64,000 nucleotides of DNA, from contig NZ_FOHO01000013.1 of the NCBI RefSeq assembly GCF_900111675.1, positions 35,143 through 99,142 of the forward strand. The letters are read 5' to 3'. The position numbers and the translations under genes were made by a program. Numbering within the stretch: the stretch's first letter is position 1; each line of letters begins with the position of its first letter. The notes beneath the pieces were generated by a model. It had not been told where the DNA came from. It saw nothing but the letters and a program-made list of their open reading frames with translations, and did not search any database. Below are positions 30,101 to 37,992 of the stretch, in pieces. The DNA comes from Paracoccus homiensis. Lineage in GTDB: Bacteria > Pseudomonadota > Alphaproteobacteria > Rhodobacterales > Rhodobacteraceae.

Positions 30101-33100
30101 ACGTCCTATTCGCTGAATATCGGTGGCAATGGCGGTCAGGGCGGCACATCCGGCGCGGTCGATGTGACCAGCACCGCGCGGATTGCGACCGAAGGCGCGC
30201 GCGCCTATGCCATCCTGGCGCAATCCGTGGGTGGCGCAGGCGGCACGGGCGGCTATGTCAAAAGCGGCACCTCGGCCACCAGTATCGCCAAGAATCTGAT
30301 CAAGGGATCCGAGGTCGGAACCTCGGCCTCGGTCAATATCGGTGGGCGCGGCGGACAGGGCATGACCTCGGGCGTAGTGACGGTCGATACCGCCGGGGTG
30401 CTGACGACATCCGGCGTCTCGGCGCATGGTGTCTATGCGCAATCGGTCGGGGGTGGCGGCGGCCTGGGCGGTCTGGTCGACAACACCATCGTCAACCTGC
30501 GTTCGACCATCGCGACCTCGACTGCGCTGTCGATTGGCGGCGACGGGGGGACCGGCGCGGTGTCGGGCGCCGTCGATGTCACCAATCGCGGCAGCATCGC
30601 GACCTTGGGCGCGAAATCGGCGGGCATTTTTGCGATGTCGGTGGGCGGCGGCGGCGGCGATGCGCAATATGTGCGCAACATCATCGCCGGACCCGATGCC
30701 GACAACAGTTCGCGCAATGCGCTGCTGATCGGCGGCAAGGGCGGAACCGGTGCGGCAGGCGGCGCGGTCAGCGTGCTGAACGACACCAGCGCGCGGATTC
30801 GCACCATCGGGGACGAAAGTTACGGCATCTTCGCGCAATCGGTCGGCGGCGGCGGCGGCAATGGCAGCGACGTCCTGTCCGTTTCGATCAGCCGTCCCGG
30901 CAGCAGCGCCTCGGTCAAGCAGGGGCTGCAACTGGGCATCGGCGGCAGCGGCGGCAAAGGCGGCGCGGGTGGCGCGGTCGCTGTGCGCAATGACGGTGTG
31001 ATCGTCACAAGCGGCGCCAAGGCACATGGCATTCTGGCGCAATCGGTCGGCGGCGGTGGCGGCAATGGCGGCTATTCGATCACCGGCACGGCGACATTGC
31101 AGAAAGGCACCGAATCCGACCCCACGCTTGCGCTGAATATCGGTGGCGCGGGCGGCAGCGGCAATGCGGCGGGCGATGTGACCGTGACCAACAGCGGACA
31201 GATCGACGTCGCCGGCGACCGGGCCTATGGCGTGCTGGCCCAGTCGGTCGGCGGCGGTGGTGGCAATGGCGGGGTGGCCGTTGCGCTGTCGGTGAACGAT
31301 CTTGCCGCGCAGGCCCGTGGCCAAAGCTATAGCAAGCTGGCCATCGGCGGGGCGGGCGGCGACGGCGCGGATGGCGGCGATGTGCGCGTGGATCACAGCG
31401 GGTCGCTGACGGTGCGCGGCGACAACGCCTATGGCATTCTTGCGCAATCGATCGGCGGATCGGGCGGCAATGCCGCCATGTCGCTTTCGACCCCGGCGGT
31501 GATGGCGGCGGATTACGTGATTTCGACCCTGCTGGGCGCGCGTACCGGAACCGATGGCACCGCCGGTCAGGTGACCGTGAACAGCAGCGGCGACATTCTT
31601 GTTCTGGGTGCCGACAGTCAGGCGATCCTGAGCCAGTCGATCAATGGCGGCGGCGGCAATGTCGAGACATTCCTCGACTTCGCGCCAGAGCCTCAGGTCT
31701 CGATCCAGGGTCTGCGCGCGGCGGCGGCACCGGCGCGGGGCAACAGCGTGACCAGCACGCTGTCCCTTGGCGGCAGCGATGTCAGCGGCAGCACGGGTGC
31801 CGATATCAGCCAGTCGCATCAGGGCGACATGCTGATGACTTCGGCCCGGTCGACGGGCAGCCTGCTGCAAAGCATCGGCGGCGGCGGCGGCAATGCCTTG
31901 ATGAATGTCAGGGCAGCACAGTCAGGCGATCTGGACCTGACCGCGATGCTGGGGGCGATTGATACCGACGATGCGTCCGGCGGTGCGATCACGGCCCGCC
32001 GCGATGGTGCGGTCGAAACCCGCGCGGACATGTCCGCAGGCGGGCTGACCCAAAGCATCGGTGGCGGCGGCGGTCGTCTGACGCTGAACATGGGGGCGGG
32101 CCGCGCAGGGTCCGGCCTGCGTCAGGTCGATGCGACGCTGGGGGCGGACCCGTCTTTCCGCAACGATGGCGGCGATGTCGCGCTGACCCTTGACGGGGCG
32201 GTCGCGACCCGCGGTGATCAATCCCACGGCCAGATCGTGCAATCGATCGGCGCGGGCGGCGGTCTGGTCATGCTGGCGGGGCTGGACCGCGCCACGGCGA
32301 CCTTGGGCGCCAGCGACGGCTCGACCGGGGATGGCGGCGCGATCACCCTGATCAATCGCGGAGACATGCAGACCGCGGGCGCGGGATCAAACGGCTATGT
32401 CCTGCAAAGCATCGGCGGCGGCGGCGGTCTGGTCACCACCGATCTGGGCGCGGCGGATCTGGCCTATCGGCTGTCTGCCGATAATGGCGGCGATGGCGGT
32501 GACATCGCGTTCCGCAATCGCGGCCATGTCCTGACCAGCGGGCGCGAGTCAGTGGGTATTCTGGCCCAAAGCCTTGGCGGCGGTGGCGGCGCGGTCGATG
32601 CACAGTTCCGCGGCACTGCGGGCGGCGCGGGCAGTGGCGGCGATGTGACGCTGGACCTTCAGGGCAATGTCATGTCGCTTGGCGATGGCGGCATCGCGGT
32701 TCTGGCGCAATCGCTTGGCCGCGACGGTGCGGGCGATATCCAGATGTCGGTTGATGGCGTGATCCTGGGGGGCGAAGATACCGGTCTGGCCGCACCGGGA
32801 CGGCTGGCGGCGCGGGGATCGGGTTCATCGGCGGCGATCGTCGTCGATGGCGGCACCGTCAACAGCATCGCTCTGTCTGCCGACAGTTTCCTTCTGTCGC
32901 TGAACGACCAGATCCTGTCGGGCGGCAGCGGCGCGGACCGGGTGACGCTGGCGGGCGGGGCCGTCGGCAATGTGGATCTGGGCGGCGGCGCGAACCGTCT
33001 GACCGTGGCCGAGGGCGCAAGCTTTACCGCGCTGGATCGGGTCGATCTGGGCGCGAACGGCCTGTGGCGCATCGACGGCGCGCTGGCCCTGGGTGGGTCA

Positions 33101-34624
33101 CCCTATCTGGCCGGGTCCGCCCGCCTTGGCGCGGCGACCCGTGCGGGGCAGTTCCGCCTGACGCAGAATGTCAGCCAGACGACGGCAGTGACCGGATCGC
33201 TTCGTTTCGGGCGCAGCGCGGTCTATACGGCCGATGTCTATTTCCGGGCGGACGTGGCAGCGGGCGACACGGGTGATCTGATCCGCGTATCGGGCGACGC
33301 GACGCTGTCGGGCACGATCCAGCCGGTGCTGCAACTGCTGGAAAGCACGGGCCCGCTTGCGCTGATACAGGCCAATGGCGCGGCCTTCGACAATGGCACT
33401 CAGGTTATCGACACGGCAGTCATCGACTATTCCATCGGCATCACGCGTGCGGGTGGCATCAGCAGCCTGAACCTGCTGGCCGATGCCAATTTCGCGGTTG
33501 CCGGGGTGAACCGGAATCAAAGGGCGGTGGGCGATCATATCGACCGCGTGCTGGCGGGGGCGGGATCGACCGAATACGGGCCGCTTTTCGCGCTGATCGC
33601 GAATATGCAGACCCGCGCCGAGGTGATCGACGCGCTGGATCGCCTGACATCCGAGGGTTATGCCGCCACGCAGGTCGGCGCGATGTATGCCGGGCAGCGT
33701 TTCGCGGGCGTGATGGCCAATTGCAGCAACGCGAACATGGCCGCGCGCGCAGATGATGAGGGGTCCTGCTATTGGATTGCCGCAGAGGCCAGCAATCTTG
33801 GCCGCGACGCCAGTTTCGAATCCAAGGCCTATGCGCTGGAAAGCTCGAACTTTTCGGGTGGGATGCGGATGCCGGTCGGTGATGATCTGTATCTGGGTCT
33901 GGCGGCCGGGTTCGAAAACTACAGCCTGTCCAATGGCGACCGTTTCGCGGCCGAGGGCAAGCGCACGCATCTGGGCGTCTCGCTGTCGGGTCGGCGCGGT
34001 CCGTGGGAACTGTATGGCCAGATATCGGGCAGCAAGGGGGATGCGGATGCCACACGCCGGATCGGCATTTCAGGCGTGCTGCCGAATGGAGAGCGGGTGT
34101 CAGCGGGCGCGACCACCGCAAGCCAGACGATCAGCCAGGCCAATATCCGCCTTGGCGCGGGCTATCGTTATCAGCCTGCGGACAGCAGCTTTTACCTGCG
34201 TCCGGGGATGGATCTGGATGCGACATGGCTGCATTCGGCCGCGACCGGCGAACGGGGCGACCGCTATGGGCTGGATCTGAAGAAAACCAGCCAATGGGTG
34301 CTTTCGGCCACCCCCTCGGTCGAGATCGGAGCCGATATTGGCACTGATGACCGCACCCGGATGCGGGCCTATCTGCGCGGCGAAATGACTTTCGCGAACA
34401 CGGATGAGGTCTTTGTGAACGCAACCTTCAATGGTGCCAGCGCCGCGGACGGCACGTTCCGCAATTACAGCGAAATCAGTGACCGGACGCGCAGGCTGCT
34501 GGCGGGCATGACCTTCTACGACGAAGATGACAGCAGCTACATGAGCGTGGGCTATCAGGGGGAATGGGGCCGCAATGGGACGGTGGGTCATACAGCCGGG
34601 CTTAGCTTTGGCATGCGGTTCTGA
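21146..34624 (+). CDS. Giant Gly-rich repeat autotransporter (outer-membrane beta-barrel adhesin-like)
   Basis: About 4,492 residues in one unbroken frame. A long signal region (hydrophobic LVRIGLISGLVLPTGALIL, cleavage near NAAIAQ) is followed, from about residue 390 to 3855, by ~53 copies of a unit centred on A/V-QS-x-GGGGGNGG, commonly spaced about 64 residues, each ending in a T-x-GD/TxG turn. This resembles a surface-exposed beta-solenoid. Residues ~3880-4200 look like a non-repetitive beta-helix and linker. The last ~290 residues, from CYWIAAEAS to a terminal phenylalanine, are a type V autotransporter barrel. Adhesion or biofilm is the usual inferred role; none is proven. Start uncertain: ATG 21146, GTG 21131 or ATG 21188. 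Confidence 0.85.
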   Translation: MESHVCRTARGALLMFSSLVRIGLISGLVLPTGALILSVGTAPNAAIAQSTPAPDPSDGSAVGDTVTNPVTGLETRVSALLVDPAGTPTAGDTAFVQTEDGYTFLVKAAGETFYNSDTPPVAFTIDSISGTNAVIASADATGLADFPLRQTTRDFDSSFNSTGSAGTLQPPVDVSGPNGVRQVVYGRNGSNGRDGALVVPPSSGGRGDDGPLQQQTLSSDVNATSNIGWEIGSVGGRGGQGGDSYLSFWSGRDGGDGGAGGRVIATQSASSTIQTSGSTNYGIFAYSRSGRAGNGGSGFAAPGGGTGGHSSDGGHVTVTQSGEISTSGTNAHGIYALSVSNNGGDGGDQWGLVGQSGSGGFGGDGGRVDVTTTASGTILTSGDFAHGILAQSIGGSGGSAGISGNLLVSLVGSADNGGNASAVTVTNAGQIQTQGALSRGIMAQSIGGGGGAGGTAGGLVSLALGGVGSNGGSGGTVAVTNAGSGTITTLGALSDGIMAQSIGGSGGTGASAFGLVAVGGTGSNGGSGNSVSVTNQGRIETSGTGARGIVAQSIGGGGGDGGSTGGMVAVGGSGSGGGNGNTVSVVNDGVITTQGDDAMGILAQSIGGGGGNGGSAGAVGAFVGVAVGGSGSSGGTGGTANVTLSDTDASQPSRIRTDGDRATGVFVQSVGGGGGNGGGAVSVAVGAFGAASISVGGKGGAGGDGGSAVLTGQGDASVQTGGDDAAGILLQSVGGGGGNGGYSVAAAASAGPVSGSLSVGVGGDGSSGGAGGEVRVGTVDGGGNLTAPGFSGSVVTTGDRSAGMLFQSVGGGGGNGGLAVSASGGGSLIFSGNVSVGVGGSASGGGAGGRVRVYTDSDISTVGDSSSALTAQSIGGGGGNGGGSIAAGVNGSGGGAAGFNLGIAGSGSTGAAGGAVDLIAGGDLIRTRGRFSTGVLVQSVGGGGGNGGYAVAAGGDGAGAGAGNVNLSFGAKAGGGGAGGAVSARIEADAETEGEDAGAVVVQSVGGGGGNGGFSVAAGASGGGAGAGTVSVGLGGSGGTGGAGGRVEAQVSGDVTTLKDRAAGVVAQSIGGGGGNGGFSVAGAISGAGAGSGAVTVGLGGGAGAGGAGGIVDADVTGDVSTTGADSTAILAQSVGGGGGNGGFSISGTITGSGTGSGAVSVGLGGAGGAGADAGAVTLQSDGAVWTQGDRSSGVVAQSIGGGGGNGGFSVAGSVAGAGVGAGTVSVGLGGSGAGGGEAGAVQATANGTILTYGFASSGFVAQSIGGGGGNGGFSVSAALSFAGTGAGSIGVGLGGQGAGGGNGGSVTAATADSVETRGKASVGILAQSVGGGGGNGGFSITPTLTGAGVGSGAISVGLGGNGAGGGNGGTVGLSVANDVLTRGDQSSAVVAQSVGGGGGNGGFTVSAAGTGAGTGAGAVGMGLGGRGAGGGTGGQVTSTVTGNLTTLGDQSGGLVVQSLGGGGGNGGFSVAAAVAVAGTGAGGASVGLGGAAGAGGDAGAVQSTLTGDVVTLGGDSTGITVQSLGGGGGNGGMTISANVSGSGTGSGGVSVGIGGSGGDGGNAGTADSSVTGDVTTFGDNSSGMLVQSAGGGGGNGGLSVSAAVNLSGSGGGAASLGLGGSGGGGGDADTATGRLAGNITTLGANAAGMTVQSLGGGGGNGGLNVSGTVSLSGSGGGAVGVGVGGMGGGGGDAGTASGEMTGDIATAGADSAGYRVQSIGGGGGNGGINVTAAVSAASSGSGAAAVGIGGFGGDGGDGAAASGKLTGDVETAGDRAGGVLVQSLGGGGGDGGINVAAALSLSSQSSGAVGLGIGGGGGSGGSGDTAEGEVAGDVVTRGESSAGVMVQSVGGGGGNGGLNVSGAVSIAGNGSGVAAIGIGGMGGGGGSAGDVTGDYAGTALTFGDRSAGVVAQSLGGGGGNGGVNVAAGISVGSSFSGALGLGVGGFGGAGGAAGSVDHGVAGQVQTSGDDSIGILSQSLGGGGGNGGLNVTGAVSVSRQTSAAVGLGVGGFGGGGADAGALTASRVTGGVLTFGDRSSGIVTQSLGGGGGNGGMNVTGSINLTQQNGGAGSFGLGGFGGGGGNGGAVTSTVAAGAADDSFQTRGDDSIAVLAQSVGGGGGAGGLNVSGAVSLTGQSGAGVALGVGGFGGAGGDSGNVSLDVTGTVATMGDRAHGVMAQSLGGGGGTGGTNIAGSLALTKPSGSDTVFSIAAGVGGFGGGGGDAGAVGLRYSGALTALPRTVNPDGSVTLNQTQGANGLVAQSIGGGGGDGGVNVSAGIAISSKPGAGQSDGSKSYGVLVGVGGFGGTGGNAGRVDVDVAAGSRITAHGTGRSGILAQSVGGGGGNGGLNVSGGIVSDSSLIVGVGGMGGNAGRAEDVRVTARADIAVTTDPDDFGEPDDTSFEAKLRDVLGDSIVDEAETLVESKSLKNLFVDLGLFKGDELPETEGSAGLLAQSIGGGGGNGGLNVSGGLALSKDGKIPSVTFGIGGFGGAANISGDVLADHAGSIGVEGNWKHGIFAQSVAGGGGNGGMNVSGQLNWGSSDGTGGATDLSVVAGLGGHGGVGADAGDVTVISEGAIATRGYHARGIFAQSLGGGGGTGGMNITAVGTKDSSPVAIGIGGFGASGGHAGDVSVTRGTALAAAGWIDTDGIGAHGIEASSIGGGGGDAGINAVLGFSKTTGSGSNGGTAGDRKTPTNTGVDASVITNFNAVLDELEGKTSTTTPSGGKQVNSAVVAIGGSAGNAGNGGQVDVLHYGDIATRQNGSHGVFAQSLGGGGGNAAFNLGLIFETGNTDKNKGFGLALGGGTGNGGQGGDVNVDNTGDVETEGDDAHGIFAQSVGGGGGNAGYTSLTNGGDGGNVAIQIGRTGGLGGSAGNVTASSDGEVVTRGVRSHGLFAQSIGNGGGNSSSSSVSLTTPKQDDKSGTTFSLSVGLEGGEGGSAGDVVADATGLLYTLGDDSHGVFAQSVGGGGGTGGGAGGSAGSGTSYSLNIGGNGGQGGTSGAVDVTSTARIATEGARAYAILAQSVGGAGGTGGYVKSGTSATSIAKNLIKGSEVGTSASVNIGGRGGQGMTSGVVTVDTAGVLTTSGVSAHGVYAQSVGGGGGLGGLVDNTIVNLRSTIATSTALSIGGDGGTGAVSGAVDVTNRGSIATLGAKSAGIFAMSVGGGGGDAQYVRNIIAGPDADNSSRNALLIGGKGGTGAAGGAVSVLNDTSARIRTIGDESYGIFAQSVGGGGGNGSDVLSVSISRPGSSASVKQGLQLGIGGSGGKGGAGGAVAVRNDGVIVTSGAKAHGILAQSVGGGGGNGGYSITGTATLQKGTESDPTLALNIGGAGGSGNAAGDVTVTNSGQIDVAGDRAYGVLAQSVGGGGGNGGVAVALSVNDLAAQARGQSYSKLAIGGAGGDGADGGDVRVDHSGSLTVRGDNAYGILAQSIGGSGGNAAMSLSTPAVMAADYVISTLLGARTGTDGTAGQVTVNSSGDILVLGADSQAILSQSINGGGGNVETFLDFAPEPQVSIQGLRAAAAPARGNSVTSTLSLGGSDVSGSTGADISQSHQGDMLMTSARSTGSLLQSIGGGGGNALMNVRAAQSGDLDLTAMLGAIDTDDASGGAITARRDGAVETRADMSAGGLTQSIGGGGGRLTLNMGAGRAGSGLRQVDATLGADPSFRNDGGDVALTLDGAVATRGDQSHGQIVQSIGAGGGLVMLAGLDRATATLGASDGSTGDGGAITLINRGDMQTAGAGSNGYVLQSIGGGGGLVTTDLGAADLAYRLSADNGGDGGDIAFRNRGHVLTSGRESVGILAQSLGGGGGAVDAQFRGTAGGAGSGGDVTLDLQGNVMSLGDGGIAVLAQSLGRDGAGDIQMSVDGVILGGEDTGLAAPGRLAARGSGSSAAIVVDGGTVNSIALSADSFLLSLNDQILSGGSGADRVTLAGGAVGNVDLGGGANRLTVAEGASFTALDRVDLGANGLWRIDGALALGGSPYLAGSARLGAATRAGQFRLTQNVSQTTAVTGSLRFGRSAVYTADVYFRADVAAGDTGDLIRVSGDATLSGTIQPVLQLLESTGPLALIQANGAAFDNGTQVIDTAVIDYSIGITRAGGISSLNLLADANFAVAGVNRNQRAVGDHIDRVLAGAGSTEYGPLFALIANMQTRAEVIDALDRLTSEGYAATQVGAMYAGQRFAGVMANCSNANMAARADDEGSCYWIAAEASNLGRDASFESKAYALESSNFSGGMRMPVGDDLYLGLAAGFENYSLSNGDRFAAEGKRTHLGVSLSGRRGPWELYGQISGSKGDADATRRIGISGVLPNGERVSAGATTASQTISQANIRLGAGYRYQPADSSFYLRPGMDLDATWLHSAATGERGDRYGLDLKKTSQWVLSATPSVEIGADIGTDDRTRMRAYLRGEMTFANTDEVFVNATFNGASAADGTFRNYSEISDRTRRLLAGMTFYDEDDSSYMSVGYQGEWGRNGTVGHTAGLSFGMRF
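22312..32735 (+). repeat. Array of ~53 coding repeats (QS-x-GGGGG units)
   Basis: Direct protein-level repeats inside the autotransporter; units are commonly ~190-200 bp. The middle copies (about 23140-28550) are regular, with core GGGGGNGG followed by F/L-x-V-S. Copies after ~29100 diverge in core (GGGGGDAG, GGGGGLGG, GRDGAG) and spacing. The third-base pattern is varied, so the copies are not recent identical duplications. Confidence 0.85.
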
Positions 34625-34648
34625 CACGGCAGCGATGGAAAGGACAAG

Positions 34649-35164
34649 ATGATCTGGAACAGTGCAATCGGTCTGGCGGTGGCCCTGACCGTGATCGGCG
34701 GGGCAGAGATCAACGCTCAGCAGGCCGACACGGCCAAGGATGCATCCCCGGATCAGGGGCCGCTTTGGCTGATTTCCTGCTCGAACCAGGCCGATCCGGC
34801 GCAACTGCTGTGCGAAAGTTCGCAAAGCCTGATCGTGGCGCAGGGCAGTCAGCGCCTTGCGACGGCCTCGTTTCAGCGGGTGGCAGGGCAGGACAGGACG
34901 CAGGCGGTGCTGACGGTGCCGTTCGGGGTGTCATTGGCGCAAGGGGTCACGATCGCGGTCGATGACGCGACGGTCGGCACGCTGACCTATGACAGCTGCG
35001 ACGGGCAGGGCTGCTATGCCATGGGCGATGTCGATGCGGAATGGCTGCAACGCATGCGCGACGGCACCGCCATGTCGGCCAGCGTGACGGATCGCGAGGG
35101 CCGCCAGATCTCGCTCAGCTTTCAGCTGACGGGATTCACCGCGTCCGAGGCGTTGATGCCCTGA
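34649..35164 (+). CDS. Invasion-associated locus B (IalB) family secreted protein
   Basis: A 171-residue protein with a signal peptide (hydrophobic IGLAVALTVIGG, cleavage near INAQ). IalB family marks are visible: two early cysteines (ISCSNQ, LLCESS), the VLTVPFGVSLAQGVTIAVDD segment and the later pair CDGQGC. Four cysteines suggest two disulfides in the periplasm or at the surface. IalB was named in Bartonella, but homologues are widespread in free-living alphaproteobacteria, so the name does not imply pathogenicity. It is 24 bases after the autotransporter and probably cotranscribed. Confidence 0.82.
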   Translation: MIWNSAIGLAVALTVIGGAEINAQQADTAKDASPDQGPLWLISCSNQADPAQLLCESSQSLIVAQGSQRLATASFQRVAGQDRTQAVLTVPFGVSLAQGVTIAVDDATVGTLTYDSCDGQGCYAMGDVDAEWLQRMRDGTAMSASVTDREGRQISLSFQLTGFTASEALMP

Positions 35165-35167
35165 CCC

Positions 35168-36385
35168 TCATGCGGATAGCGACAGGCCGATCCCGCCAAG
35201 CGCGGCAATGACGACCACCGCCCAGGGCGGCAGCTTCCACGCGATCAGCAGCACGAAGCACAGCAGCGCCAGCGTGAAGTCGCGCATATCCGCGATGGCG
35301 CTGGTGAATACCGGTGCATACAGCGCCGCACCCAGAATGCCGACCACGGCGGCATTCGCACCCTGCATCAGCGATTGTGCCGCGGTGATCGTCCGGAACC
35401 TGTCCCAGAAGGGCAGAACCCCGCACAGGATCAGAAAACCCGGCAGGAAAACGGCCAGCAGGGCGATCACCGCCCCGGCGATGCCGTGGGGTTCAGGCCC
35501 CAGCGCGGCGCCAAGATAGGCGGCGAAGGTGAACAGCGGACCGGGCACGGCCTGTGCTGCGCCATACCCCGCCAGAAAGCTGTCCGGCGACACCCAGCCC
35601 GAAGCGACCGTTTCCGCCTGCAACAGCGGCAGCACCACATGCCCCCCGCCAAAGACAAGTGCGCCCGCGCGATAGAACCCGTCGGCGATGGCCCATGCCT
35701 GCGACCAGCCCGCCAGAACCGGCAGCAGCGTCAGCAAACCCAGAAACGCCGCAAGACAGATCCCGGCCTGCCCCCGTCCGACAGGCATCGTGACATGGCC
35801 GCCGGTCTGTGCCGGTGATCCGCGGCCCAGCAGCAGGCCTGCCACGGCCCCGACGACGATTGCACCGATCATGCCGAACGCGCCGGGCACAAAGGCCAGC
35901 ATGGCGACGGCGGCGACCGCGATGGCCGCCCTTTCGCGATCCGGGCACAGGTTTCTGGCCATCCCCCAGACCGCCTGCGCGACAATCGCCACCGCGACGA
36001 TCTTCAACCCATGCAGCGCCCCGGTGCCGAGGGGCCCCTCGACCGTCGCGGCGGTCATCGCAAAGGCGAACAGGATCAGCGCCGAGGGCAGCGTAAAGGC
36101 GGTAAAGGCCGCCAATGCACCCAGCCACCCGGCCCGCATCAGGCCCAGTGCGAACCCGACCTGACTGGAGGCCGGGCCGGGCAGGAACTGACACAGCGCG
36201 ACCAGATCGGCATAGGCGCGATCGGTTAGCCAGCCGCGCCGGGTGACCAGTTCATCCCGGAAATAGCCCAGATGCGCGATCGGACCGCCAAAGGATGTCA
36301 GGCCCAGCTTCAGGAAGGCGGCAAACACCTCGCCCGGTCGGCCCCGGATCGCATCGCCCTGAATGACCTCGTTGCTGTCGCTCAT
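35168..36385 (-). CDS. chrA: Chromate efflux transporter, ChrA family
   Basis: A 405-residue, two-domain CHR protein with about ten or more hydrophobic segments. The first half carries LGLTSFGGPIAHLGYF and FLPGPASSQVGFALG; the second carries the inverted copy GALVFGGGHVVLPLL and GYGAAQAVPGPLF. ChrA exports chromate, probably by proton exchange. Start ATG 36385 follows AAAGGACAAGCGGC. No chrB-type regulator is beside it. The stop is three bases from the convergent IalB gene stop. Confidence 0.9.
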   Translation of the reverse strand: MSDSNEVIQGDAIRGRPGEVFAAFLKLGLTSFGGPIAHLGYFRDELVTRRGWLTDRAYADLVALCQFLPGPASSQVGFALGLMRAGWLGALAAFTAFTLPSALILFAFAMTAATVEGPLGTGALHGLKIVAVAIVAQAVWGMARNLCPDRERAAIAVAAVAMLAFVPGAFGMIGAIVVGAVAGLLLGRGSPAQTGGHVTMPVGRGQAGICLAAFLGLLTLLPVLAGWSQAWAIADGFYRAGALVFGGGHVVLPLLQAETVASGWVSPDSFLAGYGAAQAVPGPLFTFAAYLGAALGPEPHGIAGAVIALLAVFLPGFLILCGVLPFWDRFRTITAAQSLMQGANAAVVGILGAALYAPVFTSAIADMRDFTLALLCFVLLIAWKLPPWAVVVIAALGGIGLSLSA

Positions 36386-36403
36386 GCCGCTTGTCCTTTC
36401 TGC

Positions 36404-36418
36404 CGACCCCTTGGGTCG
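36404..36418 (-). terminator. Short hairpin between hipA and chrA
   Basis: CGACCC (36404-36409) pairs with GGGTCG (36413-36418) around a 3-base loop. It lies between the hipA stop (36428) and the chrA start (36385), so it may end the hipBA transcript. No T tract. Confidence 0.35.
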
Positions 36419-36427
36419 CGGCGCCGA

Positions 36428-37726
36428 TTATTCCAACGCCATCTGAAGCGCGGACAGGCGCCCGCGCACACCCTCGGCCACGGTGTCGGCCAGCGCGGCA
36501 GGAAAGTCCATGGGCAGGCCGGCCAGAACCCGGTCCAGCGCGGCGGGCACCAGGGCGGCTCGTGCCAGAATATCCCTTGCCAGCATGACGCCGAATCCGG
36601 CGGATCGGGCGGCAGTCACAAAATGGCGCGCGACGATTTCGTTGATCCGGTAATGGCCATCAACCGCCATGGCCAAGCGCATGCGGTTCTGCCGAATCTG
36701 ACCGTCACGCACCGCCTTTTCCGCGCTGAGGACGTCATACAGCGGCGTCATCCGAAACCCGCCGGGGCGCAGAGCGATGCTGAAATTCTTTGCATGTCCG
36801 TCGGTTGCGCCCAAAAGCCAGAACATCACCTGCGCGTGGAAGAACGCATCCTGATCGGCGGCGGGATCGTCGCTGCCCGATAGCAGGGCGATGCCTTCGG
36901 TGATGCCCGGCCCGCCATCCATCTGGTATTTCTGACTGGGCGGAACCGACAGTGCCTGACAGAAATCTTCCTGTGGCAGCCGGATCAGGCGGCCGTCACT
37001 TGTCCAGGCGCGGTCGAACCGGGTGACGACAAGGCTGCGCACATTCTGGAAATCGACGATCTGCACCTCGGCCGTGTCAAGGCCCACGGCGCGGCACAGG
37101 GTCATGCAAAGAAATTCGTTCTCGACGCTGTCCGACAGGTTGATGCCGTTCGGCAGTACGCCAAGCTGCGTTTTCAGGATATGGGTCGTCGGCGTCAGGC
37201 CGGTCGGCCTGATCCAGGTCTGACCGTCGCGCAGCAGTGCCGTCTTTTCCTGCGCCCCCGCGATCGAGATGCGAAAATCATCATCCTCGGCCAGACCCAA
37301 AGGCGCCGTGGCAAGGTTGCGCAGCATGTCGGCGATCTGCGCCTCGGAGACCGGCTCGCCCTGCAATGCGTCGGCTTTTGGCGCCTCGCCCGACACGAAT
37401 TGCAGTGCGCCGACGCAATCGCGCCCGATCTTTTCCAGCATGTGCCAGGCATCGGTGCCCCCCGCGCGGACGCGGGCCGCAACACGGTCGCGGATGGTCT
37501 GATTGTCGGGCAGCAGGTTTTCCAGATAGGCGATCACGGGGGCCCCGCGATGCGGTTCGTCGCGCAGGGGCAGGGACAGGGAAACCGGCATCGCGTGATC
37601 CCAGTCCAGCCAGTCGCGATCATAGGCGAAACTGATCGCGCCAGAGGCCGCAAGGCGCAGATGCCCCACAAGGCGTCCGTTCAGCAGAACCTGCATCGTG
37701 CCGCCGCTGCGGGCCCGCCGGGCCAT
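36428..37726 (-). CDS. hipA: HipA-type serine/threonine kinase toxin
   Basis: A 432-residue HipA. E. coli HipA phosphorylates glutamyl-tRNA synthetase and drives persistence. Visible: the N-terminal HipA_N segment (MPVSLSLPLRDEP, YLENLLPDN), the P-loop ISIAGAQEKTALL with the serine that inactivates the kinase when autophosphorylated (about residue 152), the catalytic GATDGHAKNFS (Asp near 305) and the YDVLSA metal site. All key residues are present, so it should be active. Its ATG overlaps the hipB stop (ATGA). Confidence 0.92.
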   Translation of the reverse strand: MARRARSGGTMQVLLNGRLVGHLRLAASGAISFAYDRDWLDWDHAMPVSLSLPLRDEPHRGAPVIAYLENLLPDNQTIRDRVAARVRAGGTDAWHMLEKIGRDCVGALQFVSGEAPKADALQGEPVSEAQIADMLRNLATAPLGLAEDDDFRISIAGAQEKTALLRDGQTWIRPTGLTPTTHILKTQLGVLPNGINLSDSVENEFLCMTLCRAVGLDTAEVQIVDFQNVRSLVVTRFDRAWTSDGRLIRLPQEDFCQALSVPPSQKYQMDGGPGITEGIALLSGSDDPAADQDAFFHAQVMFWLLGATDGHAKNFSIALRPGGFRMTPLYDVLSAEKAVRDGQIRQNRMRLAMAVDGHYRINEIVARHFVTAARSAGFGVMLARDILARAALVPAALDRVLAGLPMDFPAALADTVAEGVRGRLSALQMALE

Positions 37727-37971
37727 CAGAAGATATCCTCGATATCGACATTCCCGCCGCGCTGAACCAGCCGAAATTCCAGCCCAAGCGCCGCCATTAC
37801 AGACAAAAGCGTTGCCAGCTTGACCCCGGTATCACCGTTTTCCAGTGATGAGATCGTGGCCACGCGCAGATTGGTCCGCGCACTGACATCCCCCTGCGTC
37901 CAGCCACGCGCCTTGCGGGTGCGGCGGATCGCCTGACCGATCTGATCGGCGGTTCTGGCAGAAAGCTCCAT
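37726..37971 (-). CDS. hipB: HipB-type antitoxin, XRE helix-turn-helix
   Basis: 81 residues with one Cro/CI helix-turn-helix (IRRTRKARGWTQGDVSARTNLRVATISSLENG). It should bind HipA and repress the pair. Start ATG 37971 has AAAGGAG at seven bases; the longer frame begins at a GTG within likely operator DNA. Its stop overlaps hipA by ATGA, the usual antitoxin-first order. Confidence 0.9.
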   Translation of the reverse strand: MELSARTADQIGQAIRRTRKARGWTQGDVSARTNLRVATISSLENGDTGVKLATLLSVMAALGLEFRLVQRGGNVDIEDIF

Positions 37972-37992
37972 CACGCGACTCCTTTGCGGCTT

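Noticed and set aside
22312..32735. Regular ~190-bp repeats as a CRISPR or tandem DNA repeat array
   Set aside because: The repeats are far longer than CRISPR units, are degenerate at DNA level and keep one reading frame, so they are coding repeats.
36428..37971. hipBA as part of a mobile island
   Set aside because: No integrase, transposase, tRNA or direct repeats flank it, and base composition matches the neighbours.
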